Assembly (NCBI RefSeq): GCF_003171515.1
Contig: NC_089391.1
Coordinates: 3,472,001-3,536,000, forward strand
DNA: 64,000 bases
Direction of reading: 5' to 3'
From: Pyrenophora tritici-repentis
Taxonomy: Eukaryota; Ascomycota; Dothideomycetes; Pleosporales; Pleosporaceae
Shown one piece after another: positions 30,707-42,806 of the stretch. The first letter of the stretch is position 1, and the number at the start of each line of letters is the position of its first letter. Position numbers and translations under genes: made by a program. The notes below the pieces were generated by a model. It saw only the letters and a list, made by a program, of their open reading frames with translations. It did not search any database and was not told the origin of the DNA.

Positions 30707-33700
30707 GCGAGACTAGTCAAACATCGGGACTACACTTTGTCACACAATACGAAAGGCCAAATTTCGCTTTCCTCTGCATACAACGTTTACCATCTGAATG
30801 CATCAGTCCCATATCCGATCCGACCGACCGACCGACATACCGACCTCCTTCCGCCGTCAGCACGTTTCACAATCATCGGAAGCCAACTCACCACCAAACC
30901 ATCAGAGCAAACGATCAAAAACAGCATAGAGTACGACAGCCTCCGAGCAAATGTCCACCCTAACCGACACACCGACGTTATGTGCGGACCGAACCGTGAT
31001 GATGGTAAGCGGACGTTTGACCCCAGAAAGGGTAGTCGTAAACGCGTGCGCAAGCAAACTTCCTACTCAACCTCGTTCTCCACCTCCGCCGACAGCGACG
31101 ACAAGGAAACTTCCGTCTGCCGCGCAAAAACCCCATCCAATCAAGAAATCAATCACGAAACATTATTTCCGATCCCGAGGGTTTTCCGTCCTCCGCCGCT
31201 GCTTTTCTGTTGTTCCCCCCCCCAAGCCAAACGGGCCGTTGCCGTATTTTTTTCTTCGCTCGCTCGCCGTTGGCAACCGGGCCGAAAATGCGGTGGGCTG
31301 GGTTTTTCTGCGCGCGCGACGTACGTGCGTGCGTCTGTGTTTGTGCGTTTCGGCAATGGAAACTCAATGTAGCAAAAGCCAGGTTTGGAGATGACATGAT
31401 ATGTCACTCGCTGCACTGTTGTTGTTTTTTATACTGGCGGTGTCCGGGTGCTGATGACGAAAACGTACGTACGTACGTACGCACCGTCGTGCCAACTAGT
31501 GTTTCTGGAAGCGAGGGCGATGAGACAGTGGTGATGACAGTTTTGTGCTCAGGCCTATGCATGTAGTGCCTGGTCGGAGATGGGCACCGCGTTTGTGATG
31601 GGGGCGGTGAAGAGCGGGATACGGCGGATGCAGATGTGTCGCTGCTGTGAGGGTGCAGGCGATCGAGGGAAAGTTTGCGATAGAAGTGAGACTTAGGGTG
31701 ATTCATGAGGTGGGGATGAAGGTTTTCGGGGCCATGGCACTGGGAGAGAGGGATGTCAGATTGGGACAAGGAAGTTGTTTCATCGGCGATGGCTGGAGTT
31801 GGATCGGAGTTTGGGGTGATGCTGAGTTTGAGTCAGTTGGGCAGAGACTGTATAGATTGAGTGTGGGAGTTATACGATGCAAGGCGTTGAAGACATAAGA
31901 GCGTAGAGTAGGGAAAGAGAGAGGAGTGGTAGACTATAGAGTATAGACTGACGGCAACGATAAAGATATCTCACTTGAAAGCTCAATACTTCCATACTCT
32001 ACCGCCCTCTTCCCCAGATGCCATCACAAACACATTTGAGTATCCCGCCTCCTCCCCCCATCTCCGCTTACCCAGCACACACTATTCCTTTCTCCTGTTC
32101 TAGTAAAATCACCTCACATACCCCCTTTCTACTCGTCTACCCACCTACACTATCTAATCTTCTCCTCTCCTTCTTGACTACCAGCCCGTTCTTCTAGTTT
32201 TCATCTCTAGAACTATGCTATAACACTGTACTATACCATCATCTCCACCATAGCCCGCAAATGCATATGCGATATAATGCTTAGTGGAGAGTCCGAAATC
32301 ATGATTTATGAAACGATTTCACTTTCCGGCATAGGAGGAAACCATGGAAAAAGGGAGAGAAGTGAGGGATACGGCAGATAAATGCGACGATATGGTAGCC
32401 AGACTTGGGACTAGTATTTAAGGTGAATCTTAGGTAATTTTCGATCGCTTGATGAAATGGTGTAGTTTGATGTTGTGTGTAGACGGATATAGGCGGATAC
32501 AGATGGCACTGATTGCATGAGGATGTTGACATATGCAGCAGGAATAACAGATGATAAGGGAGAGATAGGATAGAGAGTAGGAGTTTATGCTAGAAAATGT
32601 GTTGGTTTGTGACGATCAAGAATTCGGTGCTACTACGTGTACAATCATGTCTGGTAGCCAGGCATGTGCTATGATGCTTCCTACCTAACCTTGTTCCTGT
32701 AAACCTAAGATGCGTCTCAGCCTCAGGCATGCTATGTCGTGCTACGAAACTGTGCTCTTTCCCACTAAAACATATCTACACATGCACAATAACGCAGTGT
32801 GCATACCCCCATCTCATCCCATCCCTACCACACAACCGAAGCCGAACAGGCCCCCAGAACCGAATCGAACCAAATCTCAACCCGTACAAGGCACACACCA
32901 TCAGCCCAGATACAATGCATACCTATACCGCCACCACCCCCCACCTATACACTCTACATACCCTACGCATACCGGTACTAGCCTATCAGCGGGGAACCCT
33001 TCCCGTCGTATATGCCGGAAGTCCGAGCTGAGGTAAGCAAGCACATACGGTATAAGTGTAAGTGCCGATAAAGCTGATAACACGAGATACGAAAAAGATG
33101 ACAAGTACGAATGTATAAGGTTTGTCATATTATAGGTGATGGTTACGATAGGCTTGGAGATTGGAGATTGGAGATTGGGGGGGAAGGGGGGGGATATTTT
33201 TAGAAACAAGGGGGAGACAGGAAGATGGGAGGGGTACGCGTGGTATGTGGGTCGATGAGATAAGGTGGGATGGGAGTGCGGCGCACGAGTATACGATGGT
33301 TTTAAGGGAGATGGTCGATTGTGCCGAGGGTTTGGTTTTGGTGCTGCAACTTCGCGATCGCAAGACGGGCAGCTTCACCCTGGTTGTGCTGTAGCTGTGT
33401 CTAAGGATGTTGCGTAAGCTTGGTGTGGAGGACTATGCTGGCTGCTTTTGCTTACTACACTCCACGGGTATGCGTCCTGTTGCGATCGCGAGGTTGTTGC
33501 GTTGTCGTAATCTTTTGGGGTCGTTCTGTGGGTTCGTTGGGTCGGCGAAGTATTAAGTTTCTACCTTGTATTGCTGCGTATAGAAGTAGGTAAAGCTGTG
33601 TTCCTAACCCTAATCAATTCGAGCGTGGTAATGCTTCGCTTATTACGGTGTAAGACGGTGAGCAGGAGGAGTTTTCATCCTCGATGGCGAAAGCCAATAT

Positions 33701-34013
33701 ACTACACATACTGTCGAACCAGCATCTACAGTATGACTCTTCTCTTTAATATTACTAGGGCACATACTTACCTAGGTACTTAAACCTCACGGCGTGGAGA
33801 GAAGACATTGCAGCACTACAAACTTTCGCTGAAATGAGTTAGCGTAGAGTTCACTTCCTCGCGGTGAACGTTGAAACGATGAAATGGTAGCACGTGGAGT
33901 ACTTCATCGCTTAATATATGTTCCTCGTGATATCAGAGCACATGGCAGCTTCCCATACCACTAAGCGCAAATTTTTTCGAAGCTGGCTCCATTTCATCTA
34001 CTCAACCGCAGCC
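30707..34013. other. Long gene-poor stretch
   Basis: 3.3 kb with no supported gene. It contains simple sequence, including a CGTACGTACGTACGTACG run near 31465 and C-rich or G-rich runs near 31217 and 33177-33192. Frames at 30737-31394 and 32710-33036 are low-complexity and lack domains. The left end is the 3' UTR of the regulator. Confidence 0.45.
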
Positions 34014-34833
34014 ATGTGCGACGCCAACGTCAGCGATCCGGACTTCATTGCCGATCAGCAGAGCGAGTTGGAAGAACCCGGCATTGACAGCAGCTTTCTG
34101 ACAGCTCATTTGTTTGAATACCTGAAGGCTTCCACGGCTTCCACACCTCAATTCCCCAAAGTCCTCACGCTCGACATCAGCGGTCACAAGTTCAAGGTTT
34201 CCCGTGACATTCTCGAGGCGGGATCAGGACTGTTCGCGCTCCAGCTCTCTGATAACTTCACCTGGGAACCTCAGGCTGATGGCTCTTACTTCATGGATGC
34301 CGATCCTGAGCTCTTCGAACATCTGATCCGGTTCATGCGCAGGCCCGAATCGTATCCGCTGTTCTACGATCAGGCCAAGGGCTTTGACTATGACTTGTAC
34401 CGCCGGTTGGAGGCTGAGGCCGAGTACTTTCAGATTAATTTGTTGACTGAGTGGATCAAGAGTGAGGTATGTGTATCGTCATTTGTGCCCCGTATTTTGT
34501 TAACGCAGTGCGAAGAAGTACCTGGAAGCAGTCAAGACGATTACTACCGCTGTTTCTTCACGCGTCATCAGCGACACCAGCTTGCTTACGATGGACCACG
34601 CACCACTTTCTCAGAATAGGAGTCAGGAGTATCATTTCATTCCGCGTATCATCAAGTCATATGTATGTCCTCGCAATATCGTGGTCCATATGGGTCAAAA
34701 GGACAGGTGCGGCATGGCTTGCAACAAGGCAAGGGGTGATTTGCCTGATGCGTATGAGGAGAAGTATTACACCCAAGTCATCGTTGTCAACAAGCAAGTA
34801 ATCTTCGATCGGGCAATCTGCCAGGTTGAGTGA
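34014..34833 (+). CDS. BTB/POZ (T1/KCTD-type) domain protein
   Basis: Two exons, 34014-34466 and 34516-34833, giving 256 aa. The intron starts GTATGT; the acceptor chosen (AG at 34514-34515) restores the family-typical WIKSE|KYLEAVKT. The alternative AG at 34508 breaks frame. An in-frame ATG at 33918 would add 32 residues; 34014 has the better context. The BTB domain spans about residues 55-155, with VLTLDISGHKFKVSRDIL, DGSYFMDADPELFEHLIRF and FDYDLYRRLEAEAEYFQ. The C-terminal domain contains IPRIIKSYVCPRNIVVHMG and is unrecognised. BTB domains mediate oligomers and can link to Cullin-3. The broken gene at 19740-20550 is a relative. Confidence 0.8.
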
Positions 34834-36075
34834 GAAGCGGAGACTGGCTTACGTGGTGGACATGCTTGAAAGTAACTAGGGATTCTTCGAGAGTTTGAAA
34901 TTTCGGAAACACTGAGTCTCACATTCGAATTGATCTGAATCATGTAATACAGAGCGAGGCTCTGATACATAGGAATGCAAATTCACCTAGTTTTTCTTCA
35001 AAGATGATCTTGACATAGAGACATATCAAACCAAGTCCTAAGCACCGCACGTACCTGCCAACTACACCAGGCAGTAATCCCTCTCTCCCCTCTAACGCAA
35101 TCAACATGTCCCCGCCAGCCTCGAAATCTTCGTCAAGAGAAACTGATCACGGACCCTCGTAGTCTCCTGCCGCCTTCTTGTTTGACTGCTCAGCCGCGTG
35201 AAGGCTATACGAACAGCAGCAGATTATCAACCTTATTGTAGAATAAGGCACGATTTCGAATGTACCCTTGCCGAGACTAGATCCATGATATGATCATCCA
35301 CAGTTTATGGCCATTGAAATGCTCACCCGATTCAAGTAAGAATTCAAAGATGATTATATCTGGAGCTCTGTGTTCTGCGCTGTTCCATGACCAGCCGTAC
35401 TAAGAGCCTAGATCAAAGGACTTGAGACTCTTGAAACCTTCTAAAAAATCTTTCATTGGGATCAGAACTGTTTGATGGGATTGTGTGACCTGCCCCTCCC
35501 ACGTTGAATGGGCCTCAACCAACAACAGTACACCGTATCTTTCTGGCGAAAGCGAACCTTGGAATGGAACTGCATACCTGCATTCAAGCGTGTCGAGCAG
35601 CTCCGAACATGCGCTGCATGCTTGGTAACTGAGACTGAAGATTGAATTTTAGGCAACAGCAAAGACCTGGGTCAGGGAATAACAAGTTCTCCTCTTCAAG
35701 TGCTGGCCAAAGTCTTGGCATTGTACATCACTTGCTAAGACTGCACCCAGGTATCATCGATCAGTCCCTCATATGTGCATCTGAGTAAAAAACCAAGTAA
35801 TGTAGCTATGAGGAACCTAGTCATAATCAGTGAGAGAGTACTTGCGCATCAATCCGCGTTGTTACAGTGATGTTCCAAATGTAGACCTTTCACTATTCAC
35901 CGCACGCTGCATGCGGATAGCGTGCTACGCCTGGCCAGTAGCTGTAGACCCCGCTCATTTGAGGAACTAAACAAACAAAAACCTCCTCTACCACCTCACC
36001 TCCGACAAACACTCAACCAGCTTGTGCCATCTTGTGCCCACTGACCCCACTAACCCCACTAACCGCAGGATCAAG
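34834..36075. other. Intergenic stretch
   Basis: No open frame of note. It contains the 3' flank of the BTB gene and the leader of the 36076 gene, which has short CCACTAACCC repeats just before the start. Confidence 0.45.
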
Positions 36076-38322
36076 ATGCCGCCACGCTCGCCCAGCAGCT
36101 TGAGTACGACAAAGCTCGTCCAAGACGTCAAGTCGCTGTGGGACAGAACTAAGAATTATGCAGGACTCAAAGAGGCGCTCGCGCTGCTTGATCTCGCCGG
36201 CCTCGCCGAATTGGAACAGCAGTTCCTGGCCACTGATGCGTTCCTCAAGCCATGGTCCGCCTTCCGCGATTCGGTCCTCCACTTGCATCCTAATGCGATG
36301 TCGCAGCCGACAAAAGTAGCCAAGGACCAAGGTGACAAAGGCGTCTCGCGCACGGACTTGTTGTGGTTTTACACACAGTACGATGAAGGTCTGCTTCGCT
36401 ATGATCCCCGCTCCGACCCGAACCACCGTGAGTACACAGAAGACAGCAGTGTTTGGTGTGTCATCGACAAGAGCCACTGGAACCTCGAGTCATACGAAAA
36501 GCATCTGTTCGCCTGGATGTTGCAGGTGTTCAAGGTTGGCAAGAAGCGCAATCCACAGGGCTTCCAATACTTCGAGCTTCGCAATGTCTGTACTGCATGG
36601 GAGGCTGTCATGCTGCCTATCGTCAATGCAGTGCGTTCCTCATACAGCACCAAAGGCAAGCACCACTATGGTCGTCTCGCAATGTTCGTCGAAGCCCGGT
36701 GTCCTTCTGGTCTCGCCTTTCCAAAAGGCAATGTCCACATCCCGGCAAGCTTGCTTTCGCCATCGCCCTACCGTGTCATATCCAAGCCCGGAGAAACCGG
36801 CGAGTACATGTCAGCCTCCCATCGGCGCAAGGCAAGTATTGCAGCACTCACTAAGGAAGACTATGACGAGACAGACAAGGAGTTGCGCACTGTATACCCT
36901 CAATACGGTGGCTTATTCGAGCGCCCAAAGTACAAAGTCAAGATGGATGAATGGCTGGCCGAGCAGCTAGTGCGTGCAGAGCGTAAGAAGGCTGCAGCAG
37001 CGCTTGAGAATACAGCTCATCATCGACCTGCTGACTTTCTTGAACGTCGTGACGGAAATAAGCGCCAGGAACAAGGCAGCGACGAGAGCCCGATGAGGCG
37101 CTATTCCGACAACATCCGTCGCTCGCTATCGCGAAGCTTTTCCATGAAATTGCCGCCAAAAGAAGAGGCAAAAGAGTCAACCAAGAACAAGTTGTATGAG
37201 CTTCGCAATCTTGCCGAGGGTTCACCTCCACGCACCCGTATTCTATTGCCATCTGAGAAACGTAGGGCTAAGAAACTCGAAGATGAGAAGCGCGAGGCTG
37301 AGAGGCGCGAGCTTGAGGGACGCGAGACTGAAGAAGGCGAGACTGGGGGTCACAAGATGGAGAGAGACGAGAGTACCATGTCCTTGGAGTCGAACAGGAC
37401 TACCATCATCACGCCTTGGCCCCACCAAGAAGCGGACAGCAGTCCTTCCGACCAGAGCACATACAGCTATATCCGCCGTTCGAATCCCTTTGATCTTTCC
37501 GATAGCCTGGCAGCCCTGGATGTGGGTTATGGCGCCAACCAGACAGTGTATTCGCCCATGAATCAGTTGAGCGCAGTACCCAAGCCGCTACACCGAGATG
37601 ATCAACGTAAAAAGGAGATTACATCGTTGTCCTCGATCCAGGAGAAGAAGTCTTTCACAGATGCACGTACACCAAGCTACGAGGGCAACGACTGGGAGGG
37701 CGAGATCTCGTTGACAAAGCTTGATACAGTCCGGAGGAACAGCGCTCGTTCTGCAGAGCATAACCGGCCTGCATATCCGCCTACACGTCTCCCTGTTCCA
37801 ATCAACCCAACTCCTTATGCTGGTAATCTTCGCATCGCATCAAGACACGGCAACGCACCGCCTAGAGCTTTCGGAAGCCCAGGTGAACCACTTCCGATGC
37901 CTGTTCCCTGGCCAGGCGCGCCTCTCCCGCCTCTTCCACAAAAGAGTCCGGAGCGAATGAAGAGCTCCAAGGGCCGTTTCGACAACTCCCGACCGCAACA
38001 GGTGAAGCGCAACGAGTCTGAGCGAAGCGTTCCTCGCATCGTGTCCAAAAAGAACATTCGTTCCGCGCTCGGAGGAGATTCCCGAGAGAGTTCGGCAGAA
38101 GAATTGACTTTGCCACCTTCTATCCCGATGATTCAGGGACCGGCCCGGTCGGTGAGTCCCGGGGGCACCAGGTTGCAGACATTCAACACCAACCTGTTCC
38201 CGCGCAAGGAGGAGCGCAAGGGCACCCCCGTTGGGGCATGGGTGGGCACGGAGAAGGCGAGGCCTGTGGGCCCTTCGTATGAGATGAACGTTCTGGAAGG
38301 AGACAAATATCGGGAGTCCTAG
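36076..38322 (+). CDS. Large hypothetical protein with disordered C-terminal half
   Basis: Single exon, 748 aa from the ATG at 36076 (AAGATGCCG); the frame is open for 18 codons upstream, but that part is low-complexity. Residues 1-290 look globular and conserved, with WDRTKNYAGLKEALALLDL, TDLLWFYTQYDEGLLRYDP and FELRNVCTAWEAVMLPIVNA. The rest is charged and rich in proline and serine, with a K/E/R coiled-coil-like stretch near residues 395-430 (SEKRRAKKLEDEKREAERR) and many SP and RRxS motifs that could be phosphorylated. There is no signal peptide or membrane segment. The family was not recognised, but this layout is common in fungal signalling and cell-polarity proteins. Function unknown. 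Confidence 0.75.
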   Translation: MPPRSPSSLSTTKLVQDVKSLWDRTKNYAGLKEALALLDLAGLAELEQQFLATDAFLKPWSAFRDSVLHLHPNAMSQPTKVAKDQGDKGVSRTDLLWFYTQYDEGLLRYDPRSDPNHREYTEDSSVWCVIDKSHWNLESYEKHLFAWMLQVFKVGKKRNPQGFQYFELRNVCTAWEAVMLPIVNAVRSSYSTKGKHHYGRLAMFVEARCPSGLAFPKGNVHIPASLLSPSPYRVISKPGETGEYMSASHRRKASIAALTKEDYDETDKELRTVYPQYGGLFERPKYKVKMDEWLAEQLVRAERKKAAAALENTAHHRPADFLERRDGNKRQEQGSDESPMRRYSDNIRRSLSRSFSMKLPPKEEAKESTKNKLYELRNLAEGSPPRTRILLPSEKRRAKKLEDEKREAERRELEGRETEEGETGGHKMERDESTMSLESNRTTIITPWPHQEADSSPSDQSTYSYIRRSNPFDLSDSLAALDVGYGANQTVYSPMNQLSAVPKPLHRDDQRKKEITSLSSIQEKKSFTDARTPSYEGNDWEGEISLTKLDTVRRNSARSAEHNRPAYPPTRLPVPINPTPYAGNLRIASRHGNAPPRAFGSPGEPLPMPVPWPGAPLPPLPQKSPERMKSSKGRFDNSRPQQVKRNESERSVPRIVSKKNIRSALGGDSRESSAEELTLPPSIPMIQGPARSVSPGGTRLQTFNTNLFPRKEERKGTPVGAWVGTEKARPVGPSYEMNVLEGDKYRES

Positions 38323-39205
38323 ACTCCGGATTTGGTCGCTGATGAGACCTCGTGGAGGATACACAGGCTGAACTTTAGCGCCGATGGCGCATCCCAGATA
38401 CCTGGTAGTCGCCTGGAGGCTACATTTCAACAATAAGAGAATGTCTCGATATATATGTAGCCATCATGTGATGTCAAGATGTTGAACATATGTGATGAAA
38501 AGCGGACGTGTCGCCGTTATCTAAGTTGTAGTCGGATGCGAAAACACCACGCTAAGCCCTTTATGCCACTAGCGTCGGACTACGTCATACATACAAGTAT
38601 ATGCGCATTGCAATTAACATAGTCTCTAGATACTAAGTAGTAACTGTATAGGTGATAAATTGGCCTACTAGTATTCATGCTATTAAGATGAGTGCGGAGT
38701 GCGTAGGTTCTCCCTTACAGGGCGTTGCTGCAGAAGCCGGGAATGCAAACACGGCTTATACCCCAACTAAACACCAATGTCCTGCACGTACTATGGAACA
38801 TTGAAGATCATACAGATATGTCTTTATGTCTTTCCACCCCCCCCCCCCCGTACCAATATTATCCCTTCACAAAGTCCGCAATGACGTGCATCTTCTTCAG
38901 AATGCAACATTTCGAACCCATACAATCTCGCCATTCCACCACAATACTACCGGCGACTCACAGTCACCTCACTAACTAAAGAGACAACAAATAGGCCCTA
39001 TTTTCCGACTATTAACAGTTTTGATGCATCTGTGGTACCCACGGCTCCCGAAAAAGCTATCCTTGTTGCTGAACGACCATTGGGAATGTATGCCAGCAAC
39101 AGCAAGTCCAGGTCAACGATATTCAGCTATCACCAAGCCACTCCATATGAACCTACTACGAGGAAGAAAAGATGCGCGCCGTGCTTTGACGATCGCATAT
39201 TAGCG
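38323..39205. other. Intergenic stretch with a poly-C run
   Basis: 3' flank of the 36076 gene and 5' flank of the first spherulation-type copy. A C-only run lies around 38837-38850. No gene is supported. Confidence 0.45.
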
Positions 39206-40268
39206 ATGAGCGTAACTCTAACGCTTGCGTTGTTTCTTGCGATTGGCATACCACTTGCTGCCACACTACCACGGAAGATGATAACGCCGCTGCCAGTCAA
39301 CGTACTGATCCCAATGTACTTCAAGCCAGAGTTGGGGTCCTGGGATAGACTGCACGATGCGTTTGTACCCCCTGTTACAAGTCATTGTGACTATCAACAG
39401 GACACAGCTAACATTGTTCCCGCAGGGCCATCAGATACCCCGAAACCACCTTCACCGTCGTCATCAACCCAGAAAATGGGCCAGGAAGCACCGTATGGCC
39501 GACCGCAGAGTACATCGACGCCATCGAGTCGTTGAGCAAATATGAAAACATACGTATACTAGGCTACATCGACACCGATGGCGGGAAAAGAGATAACGCG
39601 ACTATACGTCAAGAGATCGCGGTGTATGTCGGTTGGCACAATATTAGTAAGAGCTTGACGCTTTCTGGCATATACTTTGATCGCACGCCATACAAGAACC
39701 AAGGCCACGCATAAGCGTATCTCCAAAACATTAGCGCAACGGTGCGACTATCAGACGGATTTGGTGCTCAGGCTTTCGTAGCGCAGAACCCTGGGCATGT
39801 GCCTGATGAGGGATTGATGGTATACAAGCCTAATGTGACTGTGGTGTTTAGACTCCGCAACAATCAATTCAATCCGGTCACTCTCCTAGACCCACTTACC
39901 TATCTAGGTAGGGCTTAAACTCCTATAGGTAACTACTAGGCTTAAAGCGGTAATCAATCAATCCAATCTGAACCTTCTAGGACCCACTTAATTGATTGTT
40001 GCGGACTGTGGTGGTGTTTGAGGGCGCGTATACAGACATGCCGAGTCAAGGGGCGTTGCACGAGATGCTGGGGGCATTGAAGGATGGGCAAGAGAACTCC
40101 GCTATGCCTTTGCATTCTGTGCCCAATGTACTTGGAAGGACTGGCTTGCGCAAGATCGTTGATGACGTAAGGAGGGATGTTGAATGGCCGTATGTGACAG
40201 ACTTGACAGAAGATGCGTATAGTGGGTTTGGAGGATTGCTGGAGACGTGGTTAGATGTCACTTGGTAG
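39206..40268 (+). pseudogene. Spherulation-specific family 4 gene, inactivated copy
   Basis: Exon 1 (39206-39360) encodes a signal peptide (MSVTLTLALFLAIGIPLAAT) and the family start VNVLIPMYFKPELGSWDRL. A 65-nt intron (GTTTGT...CGCAG) leads to exon 2 from 39426: TFTVVINPENGPGS, then IRILGYIDTDGG and SGIYFDRTPY. These are the hallmarks of the spherulation-specific family 4 (TIM-barrel-like, secreted). An in-frame TAA at 39712-39714 cuts it after GHA; a CAA-to-TAA change would explain it. The frame then continues to 39849, is interrupted by a 161-bp MITE (39850-40010), and resumes exactly in frame to the stop at 40266-40268. A second copy lies just downstream. Confidence 0.8.
39850..40010. mobile_element. 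161-bp MITE inside the spherulation-type pseudogene
   Basis: The insert is flanked by perfect 9-bp direct repeats GTGGTGTTT (39841-39849 and 40011-40019). Its ends carry the inverted repeat TCCGCAACAATCAATT (16 bp exact) starting 4-5 nt inside each end, and it has no coding capacity. Removing the insert and one duplication restores the spherulation frame (VTVVF then EGAYTD), so the boundaries are well fixed. A 9-bp duplication suggests a Mutator-like family; the terminal bases are uncertain by one or two nucleotides. Confidence 0.85.
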
Positions 40269-40408
40269 GGAATGGCGGATAGTGAGGTCACACCGCTCTC
40301 GTTTTGAAGTAGTGCTTATGATGCGATTGTGATGAGTCAGCACGCCTTTGGGCTGGAAAGGACACGAGGTACATTCATCCATCACTCCAACCCACACATT
40401 TATCAGCC

Positions 40409-41271
40409 ATGTCGCAAAATTCCAAGTCTTCGATCCTTCTTCCGTTGTATATCTATCCGAATCTAGGCGCATGGGAGCCTCTGTACACAGCGTAACGAAT
40501 TTCCCCATTCCCTTGCCACCTTCGCTTATTGACATCTGCAGCATCGCTAAACACCCGGATGTCCAATTCCTTGTCATCCTCAATCCGAACAGCGGACCGG
40601 GTGCCGCCCCATGGTGGCCGAATGCAGACTACATCCGGGAGATACCGCGGCTAAATGCGCTGCCCAACGTAAAAACTTTGGGTTATATTTGCGCGACATA
40701 TTGCAAGCGTTCCCTGAAAGCTGCTCTCGATGACATCGAGATATATGGAGCGCGGGGCCGAAATGATGTGTGCCAGGGTGTTGACGGTGTGTTTGTGGAT
40801 GAGACTGTGAATCTGTATTCGCACGAAGCGAAGAATTGGCTCGATTCCGTCGATCGCAAGGTCGCGCATAGCTTGAATCATATCAAAAGCCCGATCGTAT
40901 GTTGATATCGTCGTTTTGGGTGTTGTCGCCAGGACACGTGCATGCTAACTGCGGAACAGGTCATTCACAATCCTGGCACGGCAGTGAATACTGCGCTCAG
41001 CAATCCGGGGCCGGACATTACAGTCGTCGTCGAAACGTCGTTCAAGCATTTCATGACGAAAGAATACCAGGAATGGCTTGCCACGTCGCCTTATGGTCGT
41101 TCGCGGGCTGCTTACATGGTACATTCAGTGCCAGAAGGAGAAGTCAAGAGCCTGACCTTATCGTTGCGTGAAAAGGCGGGGTACCTGTTCATAACGAGCG
41201 CATCCACGGGCTTTTACGAAAGCTTTGGAAGTAGCTGGGCTGGTTTTGTCGATACGATGGCCGAAACTTGA
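40409..41271 (+). CDS. Spherulation-specific family 4 protein, intact copy
   Basis: Three exons: 40409-40491, 40542-40896 and 40960-41271, giving 249 aa. Introns of 50 and 63 nt have GT-AG ends, and all phases agree. The family blocks are present: SSILLPLYIYPNLGAWEPLY, FLVILNPNSGPGAAPW, NVKTLGYICATYCKR and GVDGVFVDETVN, ending with AGYLFITSASTGFYESFGSSW. Family members are thought to be glycan-active or structural proteins with a TIM-barrel fold; the exact reaction is not established. Unlike the upstream copy, this one starts directly at the barrel (MSQNSKSSILL) and has no signal peptide, so it is probably intracellular or missing a first exon. The tandem arrangement points to duplication. 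Confidence 0.82.
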
Positions 41272-41427
41272 GATATCGCTGTAGTTGGTGTTTGGAGGTG
41301 GTAGGTTACCTGGCCCGCGGTGTTTTAGGCAGCGCATGTAGCACAATTCCATGTTCCTAGAAAGCTTTGTTTGCTCAAGCATCTCTGAAGATGTCAATAC
41401 CTCAGGAACCCCAAGTGCAATGCGATC

Positions 41428-42806
41428 TCAGGAATCTTCATTCTCATGCTCATGCACGCCTGTGCCGCTGTCGCTTCTGAGTCTCCTATGCGAGAAACAG
41501 TCCTCCTGATAAAGGGCTTCTTCGATGGTAGCCCATATCCTACACCGATTCCAGAACCCATGAGGCAAGTCGGCTAGACGATCATCGCATCCGGCAATCG
41601 GGAACCGCTTCATGGCGAGAAGCTTAGCAGCACCCTTCCAATCCCAGGATGCAGTTGGGTCCATATGCAGCTCATTTTTCTCTTGAAGGTCACGCTCAAT
41701 CCACTTGGTGTCCAAGTCCCACATGTGGGGATGCAAGCTGCCATCGCGAAGGCTGTTTCGCCAGAATGTCGAGTCGAGAGGGAGCTGTATCGCCAAAGCC
41801 TTTGATGTACGATGCAGTGCTATGATGGAACTAATAGGAAGATTTACACATACTTCTTCCAGTAGTTCGGCGGGCAAGCGCTCTAATGCCCGAGGTTTCT
41901 GTGTCGTTGTAAACTTGTAGCTTGGTTCGTCCCTGCTACGCGGAGAGCTTTTCAAAACGCTCTGGACTACTATGGCGGCGTCGGTCTTCTCGAGGGGATC
42001 ACAATAGAACTTCTGTAAAGCATTAGCTTCACGGTTGGCACGATCTGGCATCAACCCACATCGTATTCACCTGCCCACCATTCCAGTCTGGTCATACCGA
42101 GCACACTACGAGGTCCGTATAGGGAGGAACGAGAAGATTGATCGAATATATCCTTCACCATGTCATTTCCGTTTAAGGTTGAAGAGTTCTGTTGGGATAA
42201 GCGAGTGTTTAGCAGACGGCTCAGAAATTCCAGTGCAGGTTTTCGATCTTCATTGTTGCGTCTGGAAAGATGGTGATCTATAGCACGACAACTTGTATCT
42301 ATGCAGGCCTCATGCAGAGGAAACAAGCTTCCATGGTCCGGGCTATAGGACAGAGTGTCGAACAAAATATCATCTTGCCCGGCAGGACCAGCGACCTCAA
42401 AAAACCCGGTTCCAGCAGCGCGGAAGGAAGAGGGATCAGAGAGAAAGACACCTCGAATTCCAGAGAGATTATTTGGACTTTTGGGGAAGTCAGCTACAGT
42501 GGTAGAAATGAGATTGGCTACTTACGTTGCTTCTGAGGTGACTACCATGTGGTCAACATCACCAGTGTTACCGAGTAGACGAAATCGATATAGCCACTGA
42601 ATCACGTCAATAAAGGACATTTGACACGTTGATTCGCGACTGCGGTTTCGTACCTGATAACGTGGGTCTTTGGGATCAATGTTGTAGACGTCGCCGTCGA
42701 GGTCGAATGGGCCGCCGCAGATTACACAAAAGGTCCCGGCTTCCATGGCGTGTTGCGCGTCACTCTTCCATTCATTGTGCGTCTGCGAGGAGGTGAAGTT
42801 GCCCAT
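41428..42806 (-). CDS. F-box protein with N-terminal CxxC region
   Basis: Four exons read leftwards: 42806-42654, 42596-42526, 42477-42060 and 42012-41428, giving 408 aa. The three introns of 47-57 nt have GT-AG ends, and all phases agree; alternative acceptors and donors break frame. The N-terminus has FCVICGGPFDLDGD, a zinc-type CxxC common in fungal F-box proteins. The middle (DTLSYSPDHGSLFPLHEACI) also follows that family. The F-box lies near residue 235 (RALERLPAELLEEVCVNLPI). The C-terminus ends in an acidic, histidine-containing tail. The likely role is substrate selection for an SCF ubiquitin ligase; the substrate is unknown. It converges with the spherulation gene, with 156 bp between the stops. 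Confidence 0.8.
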
